DNA of 6,466 nt. Origin: Symbiobacteriaceae bacterium (GTDB taxonomy: Bacteria > Bacillota_E > Symbiobacteriia > Symbiobacteriales > Symbiobacteriaceae). Position numbers and translations under genes: made by a program. Below the pieces are notes generated by a model. The model saw only the letters and a program-made list of their open reading frames with translations, had not been told where the DNA came from and made no database searches. This document shows positions 1-5,859 of the stretch, piece by piece. The DNA lies in assembly GCA_027356675.1 (NCBI GenBank), contig DAHVXO010000305.1, positions 1 to 6,466 on the forward strand. Direction: 5' to 3'. How positions within the stretch are numbered: position 1 is the stretch's first letter; each line of letters starts with the position of its first letter.

Positions 1-240
1 GCAACGCTCAGTCGGGAGAGCAGGGGCAGTTTGCACACATTGAAGGAGTTCGCCCCTCTGACCTTGTGAACGTCAATCACAAGCTCTCCCAGCTGAGCTA
101 AGCGCCCATATGCAATTTCTCACAAACCTGGAACCAATCGGCAACGCTCAGTCGGGAGAGCAGGGGCAGTTTGCACACATTGAAGGAGTTCGCCCCTCTG
201 ACCTCATGAACGTCAATCATGTGCTCTCCCAGCTGAGCTA
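1..240. repeat. Two direct repeats of a ~100-bp tRNA-like unit, period 140 bp
   Basis: Positions 1-100 and 141-240 are 95% identical. 1-64 equals 141-204 exactly and 83-100 equals 223-240 exactly. The only differences are at 65, 66, 80, 81 and 82 against 205, 206, 220, 221 and 222. Each unit contains a long imperfect inverted repeat (6-21 with 83-98, 14 of 16 pairs; equivalent 146-161 with 223-238), a nested GGGGC/GCCCC stem (23-27 with 52-56), and the anticodon-type hairpin. The unit can therefore fold either as a partial tRNA or as a three-way junction. The 40-bp spacer (101-140) and the flank of the second copy (241 onward) are not alike. The window's first base is the first base of the repeat, so the true left boundary and copy number cannot be judged. 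Confidence 0.9.
34..107 (-). tRNA. tRNA-Val(GAC)-like gene, degenerate 3' half (distal copy)
   Basis: Read on the minus strand from 107: acceptor 5' strand GGGCGCT, TA at positions 8-9, D arm GCTC-AGCTGGGA-GAGC, anticodon stem TGTGA/TCACA (five perfect pairs) around the loop TTGACGT, which places anticodon GAC (Val) at 74-72, then variable loop AGGTC. The second half is poor. The T arm lacks the TTCRA loop core, since GGGGCGAAC stands where GGTTCGA is expected. The 3' acceptor strand AATGTGT pairs with only five of seven bases, three of them wobbles, and no CCA is encoded. Loop bases G37 and U38 are also unusual. It lies downstream of the 5S gene in the same direction, as tRNAs in rRNA operons do. 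It could be a decayed tRNA gene, a tRNA overwritten by a repeat, or another tRNA-derived RNA. The 3' end given is the best-fitting one and is uncertain. Confidence 0.4.
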
Positions 241-247
241 ACCGCGC
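174..247 (-). tRNA. tRNA-Val(GAC)-like gene, degenerate 3' half (proximal copy)
   Basis: Same architecture as the distal copy. The 5' acceptor strand is GCGCGGT, followed by TA, an identical D arm, anticodon stem CATGA/TCATG (five perfect pairs) and loop TTGACGT with anticodon GAC at 214-212. Two stem pairs differ from the other copy and both remain Watson-Crick, while the 64 nt of the 3' side are identical to it. With an eight-base T loop, the 3' strand AATGTGT pairs with six of seven acceptor bases, three as G-U wobbles, so this copy fits a cloverleaf slightly better. The T loop still lacks TTCRA and no CCA follows. It begins 54 bp after the end of the 5S gene and is probably co-transcribed with it. 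Whether it yields a chargeable tRNA is doubtful from sequence alone. Confidence 0.42.
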
Positions 248-264
248 ATGTGATCGGATAGATT

Positions 265-286
265 CACCCGGGCAAGCGCCCGGGCG
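265..286 (-). terminator. GC-rich hairpin between 5S rRNA and the tRNA-like pair
   Basis: A nine-pair stem (265-273 with 278-286, one G-U pair) closes a four-base loop. It lies 16 bp beyond the end of 5S, just after a T5 run (294-298 on the minus strand). The T run precedes the hairpin in the direction of transcription and no T tract follows, so it is not a canonical intrinsic terminator. It could be a processing signal or pause site in a 5S-tRNA precursor. The structure is clear but its role is inferred. Confidence 0.3.
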
Positions 287-301
287 AACGGGGCAAAAAG
301 G

Positions 302-416
302 TTTGGGCGGCGACCCGCTCTCCCACGCTCGAGGCGTAGTACCATGGGCCCTGAGAGGCTTAACGGCCGTGTTCGGAATGGGAACGGGTGATCCCTCTCG
401 GCAAAGCCACCCCAAA
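302..416 (-). rRNA. rrf: 5S ribosomal RNA
   Basis: The reverse complement shows the conserved 5S core: a GCCGAGAGGG segment, CCCGTTCCCATTCCGAACACGG around loop C, the TTAAGCCTCTCAG segment, ATGGTACT, and a GGGAGAGCGGGTCGCC stretch near the 3' end. Terminal helix I closes as TTTGGG at the 5' end against CCCAAA at the 3' end, continuing through TGGC/GCCG after one bulged G. This sets a length of about 115 nt, normal for bacteria. It is the central-protuberance RNA of the large ribosomal subunit. No 23S sequence lies upstream: the next gene in that direction is a protein gene ending at 620. The gene is therefore either detached from an rRNA operon or dispersed, with two tRNA-Val-like sequences downstream. 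Ends may shift by a few bases. Confidence 0.95.
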
Positions 417-457
417 ATTGTCGCCGTGCGGTTCATTAGAACTGCTGGCGAGACTTA

Positions 458-486
458 ATGTTACTACATCCCGGCGTCCTGTGCAA
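458..486 (-). promoter_or_regulatory. Candidate promoter for 5S rRNA and downstream tRNA-like genes
   Basis: On the minus strand, TTGCAC (481-486) is followed after 17 bp by TAACAT (458-463); each matches four of six sigma-70-type consensus bases. Transcription would start near 451, about 35 nt before mature 5S. A small inverted repeat (CTTCC/GGAAG, 498-511) lies just upstream. A separate promoter is expected because no 23S gene precedes 5S, but these matches are weak. Confidence 0.28.
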
Positions 487-577
487 CCCCATAATGTCTT
501 CCATTCGGAAGTTCAAATTACGTACAGCGGCCATCGATCTCGCATCTCAAGGTAACCGAAAACCAGAAACCAGGCGA

Positions 578-617
578 GGTCCGGTACGGGACCGCTGGGC
601 GGCCGCACCGTCCGGCC
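578..617 (-). terminator. Two short hairpins after the DUF47 gene
   Basis: Starting 3 bp past the stop codon, the minus strand can form GGCCG/CGGCC (601-605 with 613-617) and then GGTCC/GGACC (578-582 with 589-593), followed by a T-rich but interrupted stretch. Either could help end transcription of the DUF47 gene before the 5S promoter. There is no uninterrupted T tract, so this is only a possible terminator. Confidence 0.3.
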
Positions 618-619
618 TG

Positions 620-1243
620 TCACGTATTCTTCACGATGATCCCTTCAATCAAGTTCGCCAGGCCCTCGAAGCGGTCGGTCACCTCTTCGAGCGTCTCATA
701 AATCTCCTTCCACTTGATGACGGTCAACGGCTCGTGGCCACCGGCGAAAAGCGCCGCCACCTCCTTGCGCAGGAGCTTGTCGCCTTCGCTTTCCACCCGA
801 TTGATGGCCATCTTGGGCGCCCGAATCTGATCCACGTCCTTGCGGTGGAGCAGCGCCATCATCTTCTCCAGTTCTTGCGCGGCCCGCACGATCAAGTCGA
901 CAAACTGCCTCGCACCGGACGTGGTCTGGTCGATCGCATACGTCGCGAGACGAGCGGCCGACGCATCAATAAAGTCGACGATGTCATCCAGGTCACGTGA
1001 AATATCGAAGATGTCCTCGCGCTCAATGGGCGTAACGAAGGTCTTGCCAAGTCGGGAGATGATCTGGAACGTGATCTCGTCGCCCTTCTGCTCCATGGCG
1101 CGAATGCGATCAGCCTTCTCATCGACCTGCTCAAAGTGATAGACCAGGTTCTGGAGGGCTACGGCTGCTTCGGAAATATTGCGGGACGCCTCTTCGAAGA
1201 GGACGAAGTACTGCTCATCCCTCGGTAAGAAGTGAAATGCCAC
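620..1243 (-). CDS. PhoU-like DUF47 family protein (putative phosphate transport regulator)
   Basis: This 207-residue, all-helical cytoplasmic protein matches the DUF47/YkaA-type branch of the PhoU superfamily in length and motifs. The N-terminus has the typical FFLPR-like start (HFLPRDEQYF). The family's acidic metal-binding-type motifs follow: MEQKGDEI (residues 50-57), the PIEREDIFDISRDLDDIVDFI segment (72-92), ESEGDKL (151-157) and KWKEIYETLEEVTDRFEGLANLIEGIIVK near the C-terminus. Members are usually encoded beside a Pit-type low-affinity phosphate transporter and are thought to modulate it. No pit gene is in this window, so its partner is not visible. Translation starts at GTG (1243-1241) behind GGGGAG with about 8 nt spacing. 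A 90-bp gap with its own extended -10 element suggests independent transcription. The family assignment is firm; the function is inferred from the family. Confidence 0.9.
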   Translation of the reverse strand: MAFHFLPRDEQYFVLFEEASRNISEAAVALQNLVYHFEQVDEKADRIRAMEQKGDEITFQIISRLGKTFVTPIEREDIFDISRDLDDIVDFIDASAARLATYAIDQTTSGARQFVDLIVRAAQELEKMMALLHRKDVDQIRAPKMAINRVESEGDKLLRKEVAALFAGGHEPLTVIKWKEIYETLEEVTDRFEGLANLIEGIIVKNT

Positions 1244-1251
1244 TTGCTACT

Positions 1252-1273
1252 CTCCCCTTTGCGTCGAGTATAC
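1252..1273 (-). promoter_or_regulatory. Extended -10 promoter and SD of the DUF47 gene
   Basis: The minus strand reads TGG-TATACT: -10 hexamer at 1268-1273, five of six consensus bases, with a TGn extension. No good -35 box lies 16-18 bp upstream, as is common for extended -10 promoters. The start would fall near 1261, giving a leader of about 18 nt with SD GGGGAG at 1252-1257, 8 nt before the GTG start. Confidence 0.5.
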
Positions 1274-1295
1274 CATTCCGCCGCGACGAAAACAC

Positions 1296-1313
1296 AGGAC
1301 GCCGAAACGTCCT
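1296..1313 (-). terminator. Perfect inverted repeat AGGACG/CGTCCT
   Basis: A six-pair perfect inverted repeat with a six-base loop (1296-1301 with 1308-1313) lies about 20 bp past the stop codon of the duplicated-domain gene. On the minus strand it is followed by GTGTTTT, a weak T tract, so it may be that gene's terminator. It also sits about 23 bp upstream of the DUF47 -10 box, so an operator role is the alternative. Confidence 0.35.
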
Positions 1314-1333
1314 ATGTCATCAGTTTGTGACAA

Positions 1334-2290
1334 TCAGCGGGAACGAATCCAGACGCGGTGGACCCGATCGTCGGAAGCGTCGGCGTACTGGAGCCCGAGC
1401 TTCACACACGCAGCCACGCCGCCGCCCGCAAAGTAGCGGTAAATGTCGTCTGGCAGCACCCCGAAGATACCCATGATGTGGGGAATCTCGGTGCTCCAGC
1501 TCGGCGAGCTGATGGTGTAGTCGTCCAGGTCCTCGACCATGGACGTGCTGGCGTAGAGAATCTGCCGCGCCTGCGCCATGTTCTGGGCGTAGGCGAGGGC
1601 GTTGCCGAACCCCCAGCGGTCGCTCAGCCGGTCGTAGTGGCCGCTGCCCTCCCAGACTTGATAGAAGAACCGCCCGAGGTCTTCAGGCTCGGCGCCGGCG
1701 TACTTGGCGAAACCGATCGAGCAGGTTATGCCCGAAGCCAGCGCCAGCCGCCGGTGGAGCGCCAGGGAGTCTGGGGTGAAGACCGGCACATCGAGGGGTT
1801 CCAGACGTAGCTTCCCACCGCCGAGCGCCCGAATCAGCATCCAATCTCGCTCATCGCCAATGGTATAGGTGACCGCAAGCCCGCACTCCTGCCCTGTGAG
1901 ATGCCAGAGAGTCTCCATGCAGGCCTCCATGTCCATGCGCGTGACGCCGTGAAACCCCATTACAGCCTCGTGGTCTTGCAGCATGGAGGCGGACTCTACG
2001 GCCATTCCGGCCTCATCTTCCCAGACAATTACGTCGTCGCAATAAGCCCAACGGTCCAGCATATGGCGAGCCGCAAAGGCCGCCGCATTCTGCTCGCCCC
2101 AAGTGAGCATCATGCGCTTGAACTCCCCGGAGTGGGCGTAAGAGTCAAAGAGAAACTGTCCCACGGCCTCTGCCGTGCCGCCGCGGGCGAGCGAGTATCC
2201 CACGGCTCGAATCATGGCGCGTACGGCACCCTCGCGGCGCTCTCGGAGCAGTGCCTCCCTGGAATACAGCGCGGTCTCCAACACGTTCAC
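1334..2290 (-). CDS. Unrecognised 318-aa protein, tandem duplication of a ~160-residue domain
   Basis: I do not recognise a named family. The protein consists of two homologous halves at a nearly constant offset of 162 residues. G44/F46 match G206/F208; S54-G55...R59...W64-G65..N68-A69 match S216-G217...R221...W226-G227..N230-A231; M111-G112..G115-V116 match M273-G274..G277-V278; D120 matches D282; and I153-R154 matches I315-R316. A cysteine near each half's end (C136, C295) falls at roughly equivalent places (offset 159). No signal peptide or membrane segment is visible, so it is probably cytoplasmic. Aromatics and a Cys in each half would suit a ligand-binding, two-lobed or pseudo-dimeric fold, but that is inference. 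The start is GTG at 2290, 3 nt after GGGGAGG; an in-frame GTG at 2284 (codon 3) has a better 9-nt spacing and may be the real start. It follows pyc by 75 bp with its own promoter-like element. Confidence 0.85.
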   Translation of the reverse strand: MNVLETALYSREALLRERREGAVRAMIRAVGYSLARGGTAEAVGQFLFDSYAHSGEFKRMMLTWGEQNAAAFAARHMLDRWAYCDDVIVWEDEAGMAVESASMLQDHEAVMGFHGVTRMDMEACMETLWHLTGQECGLAVTYTIGDERDWMLIRALGGGKLRLEPLDVPVFTPDSLALHRRLALASGITCSIGFAKYAGAEPEDLGRFFYQVWEGSGHYDRLSDRWGFGNALAYAQNMAQARQILYASTSMVEDLDDYTISSPSWSTEIPHIMGIFGVLPDDIYRYFAGGGVAACVKLGLQYADASDDRVHRVWIRSR

Positions 2291-2304
2291 GTACCTCCCC
2301 GACT

Positions 2305-2334
2305 ATCGCACATCTAAATACTATAACGTGCGAT
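2305..2334 (-). promoter_or_regulatory. Promoter-like -10 box inside a 7-bp inverted repeat (operator candidate)
   Basis: Perfect arms ATCGCAC (2305-2311) and GTGCGAT (2328-2334) enclose a 16-bp AT-rich core. On the minus strand this core contains TATAGT (2320-2325), five of six -10 consensus bases, with no clear -35. Half-sites centred 23 bp apart (about two helical turns) around the -10 box are what a dimeric repressor site would look like. The SD GGGGAGG (2294-2300) and the GTG starts follow directly. It probably drives the duplicated-domain gene; regulation is inferred. Confidence 0.42.
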
Positions 2335-2365
2335 TTGGCCGGGAGTTCGGTACTTGGGACCAGGT

Positions 2366-5300
2366 TTACAGAGAGTCCATCACAACCAGCAGGTCCCCGG
2401 ATTCCACCAGGTCGCCCACCTTGATGGGCACTTCCTTGACCGTGCCCGCCTGGCGGGCGGTCAGCACGGTCTCCATCTTCATCGCCTCGGTGATGACCAA
2501 CTGCATGCCCTTCTGGACCTGATCGCCGGGGGCGACCAGAACCTTCAGGACCTTGCCGGGCATGGAGGCCGCCATTTGGGCCGGATCGCCCTTGACCGCC
2601 CGCGCCCGCCGGACGCCGGCCACCTTGGCCCGGGTGTCGGGCACCCGCACCTCGCGCGCCTGCCCGTTCAATTCGAAAATGACGTCCCGCGTCCCGTCGG
2701 GCCGGGGCTCACCGATGTTGATCAGCTTGATGATCAGCGTCTTGCCCCGTTCAATATCCACCGCCGTCTCCTCACCCTCCCGGAGGCCGTAGAAGAACGT
2801 GAGGGTGTCGATCACGCTGGTGTCGCCATACTCATCCCGGTGCTGCTCTAGGTCGGCCACAGACCCGGGGAACATGATCTCAGAGAGCACTTCCCGCCGG
2901 CTCGGCGTGCGCTGGATGCGCTGCGACAGGGCGTGGGCCCGCTCGGCGAAGTCGATGGGGGGCAGGAGTTCGCCGGGGCGCACGGTGATGGGCTCCCGCC
3001 CCTTCAACACCACCCGCTGGACGTCGGCCGGCCAGCCGCCGTACGGTTGCCCCATATACCCCGAGAGCATCTGGACCACTGATTCGGGGAAGGCCAGCAC
3101 TTCGCCGCGCGTCACCACATCCGTGGGGGACAAGTCATTCTTGACCAGAAAGAGGGCGAAGTCACCCACCGCCTTGCTGGAAGGCGTGACCTTGACGATA
3201 TCGCCCAGCAGCTGGTTGGCCCCCTGGTAGGCCTTGACCACTTCGGACCACCGCGAACCGAGGCCCAACGCCTCCGCCTGCTGGCGCAGATTGGAATACT
3301 GGCCGCCGGGCATCTCATGGAGGTAGACATCCGCCGAGCCGGTGTTCAGGCCGATCTCCCAGGGCTGGTAGAAACGGCGTACGTCCTGCCAATAGTCGGC
3401 CAGGGCCTGGAGGCCTTCCAGGTCGAGCCCGGTATCCCGCTCACCGCCCCGCAGCGACGCCACAACGGCATTGAGCGAGGGCTGGGACGTGACGCCCGAG
3501 AGCGAGGAGAGGGCTACATCGGCAATATCCACCCCGGCCTCGGAGGCCATGAGCACTGTCGCCACGCCCGTGCCGGCACAGTCATGCGTGTGCAGGTGGA
3601 TGGGCAGCCCGACCTCCGCCTTGAGCGCCTTGACCAGGGCATAGGCCGCATGCGGCTTCAGCAGCCCGCTCATATCCTTGATGCCGATGATGTGGGCCCC
3701 GGCCTGCTCCATCTCCTTGGCGAGGTCCACGTAATACTTGAGGCTATACTTGGTCCGTGAGGGATCCGTAATGTCGCCAGTGTAGCAGAGGGCGGCTTCG
3801 GCCACTCGTCCCGCCCGGCGGACGGCCTCGATGGCGGTGCGCATGTTGGGCAGCCAGTTCAGGCTGTCGAAGATGCGGAAGATGTCGATTCCCGCCGCAG
3901 CGGACTCAGCCACGAACTCCTGGACCAGATTGTCCGGATAGTTGGCGTACCCGAGGGCGTTGGCGCCCCGCAGCAGCATCTGAAAGGGAATGTTGGGAAT
4001 GCGGGCCCGCAAATCCGCCAATCGCTCCCATGGGTCCTCCTTCAGAAAGCGCAGGGCAGTGTCGAAGGTGGCACCACCCCACACTTCCAAGGAGAACAGG
4101 TCGGGAGCGAACCGAGCCGTGGCATCAGCGATGCCTAGCAGGTCGCGGGTCCGCACCCGGGTGGCCAATAGCGATTGGTGGCCATCGCGCATGGTGGTAT
4201 CGGTGATGAGGAGCCGCTTCTGCTGACCCACCCAGGTGGCAAAGGCCTCCGGTCCCTGCTCCAACAGGATCTGGCGAATGCCACCGCAGGCCGGACCGCT
4301 GGAGTGCGGCACCACGACCTTCCCCAGGGCGGGTTTGCGGGCCGCTGCCGGCACCCCCGGCCCACCGTTGACCGCCACGTGGCCGATATAGCGGAGCAGC
4401 TTGGTCCCCCGGTCCCGCCGGGTCGGGAACTGAAAGAGCTCAGGTGTCGAAGCGAGAAAGTCCGTGTCGATGCGCCCCGCGCGGAAGCGCGGATGTTGGA
4501 CGACGTTGATCAAAAAGGGGATGTTGGTCTTGACGCCGCGGATGCGGAACTCCTGCAGCACCCGGTGCATGCGGGCAGCGGCGGTGTCGAAGTCCAGCCC
4601 CCATGTGCTGACCTTGGTCAGCATGGAGTCGTAGTGCGGGGTGACGATGGCCCCGGGGTAGCCGTTGCCCTCATCGAGCCGGACGCTGGCGCCGCCGGCG
4701 CTCCGGTAAGCCAGAAGGCGTCCCGTGTCGGGCATGAAGTCGTTGCTGGGATCCTCCGTGGTCACGCGGCACTGGATGGCGTACCCGCGCCGCTCCACCT
4801 GAGCCTGGGACGGTACGCCCACGGCCTGGTCGAGCCGTGCGCCTTCGGCAATCTTGATCTGGGCGTGCACGACGTCGCGCCCAGTAATCAGCTCTGTAAT
4901 GGTATGTTCCACCTGGATGCGGGGGTTGACTTCCATGAAGTAATAGTCCCCGTGCGCGTCCACCAAAAACTCGACCGTACCGGCTCCCACGTACCCGACC
5001 CGGGCCATCAGCCGCACGGCGGCCGCACAGATCTCCTGCCGCTGGGCGTCGGTCAGCGCCAGCGACGGTGCAATCTCCACGACCTTCTGATGCCGCCGCT
5101 GCACCGAGCAGTCCCGCTCGAAGAGGTGCACGACATTGCCGTACGTATCGGCGATTACCTGCACTTCGATGTGGCGGGGCTTCTCAATGTACTTCTCCAG
5201 GTAGACCTCGGCGATGCCGAAAGCGGCCTTCGCCTCCGATCCCGCCCGCTCGATGGCATCCCGCAGGTCGGCTTCGCTCGCTACGACCCGCATGCCCCGT

Positions 5301-5809
5301 CCGCCACCGCCCGCCACCGCTTTGACCATGATCGGATAGCCCGCCCGCAGGGCAAACTCCATCGCCTCGTCGAGGGAAGTGACAGGGCCGTCGGTGCCGG
5401 GTGGAACCGGCAAACCCGCTTCGATGGCAAGGCGCCGGGCCGCCACCTTGTCACCGAACATCTCCAGATGCTCGGGGCGGGGACCGATGAACGCGATGCC
5501 GTTTTGCAGGCAAAGCCGGGCAAACTCCGCATTCTCGGCCAGAAAGCCATACCCCGGATGGATCGCATCGGCTTCATGGCGGACAGCCAGAGCCACGATG
5601 CCCGCCATGTCCAGGTAGGCCTGAATTGGCCCCTTGCCCTCGCCGACCAAATAGGCCTCATCGGCCTTGTAACGGTGTAGGGAGAGGCTATCCTGTTCGC
5701 TATAGATCGCGATGGTTTTCTTGCCCAGCTCCGTACACGCGCGAAATACCCGTATGGCGATCTCACCGCGATTGGCAACCAGCACCCTCTGGAATACCGC
5801 CATCTCCAC
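2366..5809 (-). CDS. pyc: Pyruvate carboxylase (single chain)
   Basis: Biotin enzyme (1147 residues, normal full length) that carboxylates pyruvate to oxaloacetate using ATP and bicarbonate, replenishing the TCA cycle and feeding gluconeogenesis; cytoplasmic, usually tetrameric. Domains in order: biotin carboxylase, residues ~5-455, with the ATP-grasp glycine loop AGGGGRGMR (166-174) and catalytic EVNPRIQVEH (293-302); carboxyltransferase, ~533-830, with TDTTMRDGHQS (536-546) and GIKDMSG (709-715); a connecting PC/tetramerisation region with VTPSSKAVGD (874-883); and the C-terminal biotin carrier, with biotinyl Lys1111 in EAMKMET (1108-1114). By homology, D542, carboxylated K711, H740 and H742 bind the active-site metal, and T875 is the proton-relay threonine. 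All expected residues are present. The start is GTG (5809-5807), 7 nt after AGAGG; ATG at codon 3 is the alternative but its SD spacing is long. No convincing terminator follows the stop. Confidence 0.98.
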   Translation of the reverse strand: MEMAVFQRVLVANRGEIAIRVFRACTELGKKTIAIYSEQDSLSLHRYKADEAYLVGEGKGPIQAYLDMAGIVALAVRHEADAIHPGYGFLAENAEFARLCLQNGIAFIGPRPEHLEMFGDKVAARRLAIEAGLPVPPGTDGPVTSLDEAMEFALRAGYPIMVKAVAGGGGRGMRVVASEADLRDAIERAGSEAKAAFGIAEVYLEKYIEKPRHIEVQVIADTYGNVVHLFERDCSVQRRHQKVVEIAPSLALTDAQRQEICAAAVRLMARVGYVGAGTVEFLVDAHGDYYFMEVNPRIQVEHTITELITGRDVVHAQIKIAEGARLDQAVGVPSQAQVERRGYAIQCRVTTEDPSNDFMPDTGRLLAYRSAGGASVRLDEGNGYPGAIVTPHYDSMLTKVSTWGLDFDTAAARMHRVLQEFRIRGVKTNIPFLINVVQHPRFRAGRIDTDFLASTPELFQFPTRRDRGTKLLRYIGHVAVNGGPGVPAAARKPALGKVVVPHSSGPACGGIRQILLEQGPEAFATWVGQQKRLLITDTTMRDGHQSLLATRVRTRDLLGIADATARFAPDLFSLEVWGGATFDTALRFLKEDPWERLADLRARIPNIPFQMLLRGANALGYANYPDNLVQEFVAESAAAGIDIFRIFDSLNWLPNMRTAIEAVRRAGRVAEAALCYTGDITDPSRTKYSLKYYVDLAKEMEQAGAHIIGIKDMSGLLKPHAAYALVKALKAEVGLPIHLHTHDCAGTGVATVLMASEAGVDIADVALSSLSGVTSQPSLNAVVASLRGGERDTGLDLEGLQALADYWQDVRRFYQPWEIGLNTGSADVYLHEMPGGQYSNLRQQAEALGLGSRWSEVVKAYQGANQLLGDIVKVTPSSKAVGDFALFLVKNDLSPTDVVTRGEVLAFPESVVQMLSGYMGQPYGGWPADVQRVVLKGREPITVRPGELLPPIDFAERAHALSQRIQRTPSRREVLSEIMFPGSVADLEQHRDEYGDTSVIDTLTFFYGLREGEETAVDIERGKTLIIKLINIGEPRPDGTRDVIFELNGQAREVRVPDTRAKVAGVRRARAVKGDPAQMAASMPGKVLKVLVAPGDQVQKGMQLVITEAMKMETVLTARQAGTVKEVPIKVGDLVESGDLLVVMDSL

Positions 5810-5828
5810 TGCACATCCTCTGCACGTA

Positions 5829-5834
5829 TATAAG
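5829..5834 (+). promoter_or_regulatory. Candidate -10 box for the plus-strand gene at 5942
   Basis: TATAAG matches five of six -10 bases. A start near 5841 would give a leader of about 100 nt containing all four arms of the downstream inverted repeats. No good -35 box lies upstream. The same TATATA core reads on the minus strand, but a start there would fall within the pyc SD, so the plus orientation is preferred. Confidence 0.22.
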
Positions 5835-5859
5835 GCCTTGAGATTCGACGGCTTATCGC

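Noticed and set aside
1..72. A plus-strand tRNA using the D arm at 6-21
   Set aside because: The following GGGGC has no partner at the anticodon-stem position, no U33-type loop is present, and acceptor strands do not pair.
1..240. CRISPR array
   Set aside because: There are only two units of ~100 bp with tRNA-like structure; length and spacing do not fit, and no cas gene is present.
98..436. Minus-strand open frame across the tRNA-like and 5S region (112 codons)
   Set aside because: It overlaps the complete 5S gene and the tRNA-like sequence, and its translation is explained by those RNAs.
458..1000. Plus-strand open frame antisense to the DUF47 gene
   Set aside because: It has no family resemblance, is opposite a well-supported gene, and overlaps the probable 5S promoter.
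1334..2290. Assignment to the V4R (4-vinyl reductase-like) or ATC-hydrolase families
   Set aside because: Size and single Cys residues are vaguely compatible, but I see no diagnostic motif, so no name is given.
4175..5680. Long plus-strand open frame (501 codons) antisense to pyc
   Set aside because: High GC leaves the antisense frame open. It has no recognisable domain, lies wholly inside pyc and has Pro/His/Gly/Arg-rich shadow composition. The same applies to the other frames overlapping pyc.
5827..5832. -10 box (TATATA on the minus strand) for pyc
   Set aside because: Transcription would begin at about 5820, within the SD at 5817-5821, leaving no usable ribosome-binding leader; there is also no -35 match.
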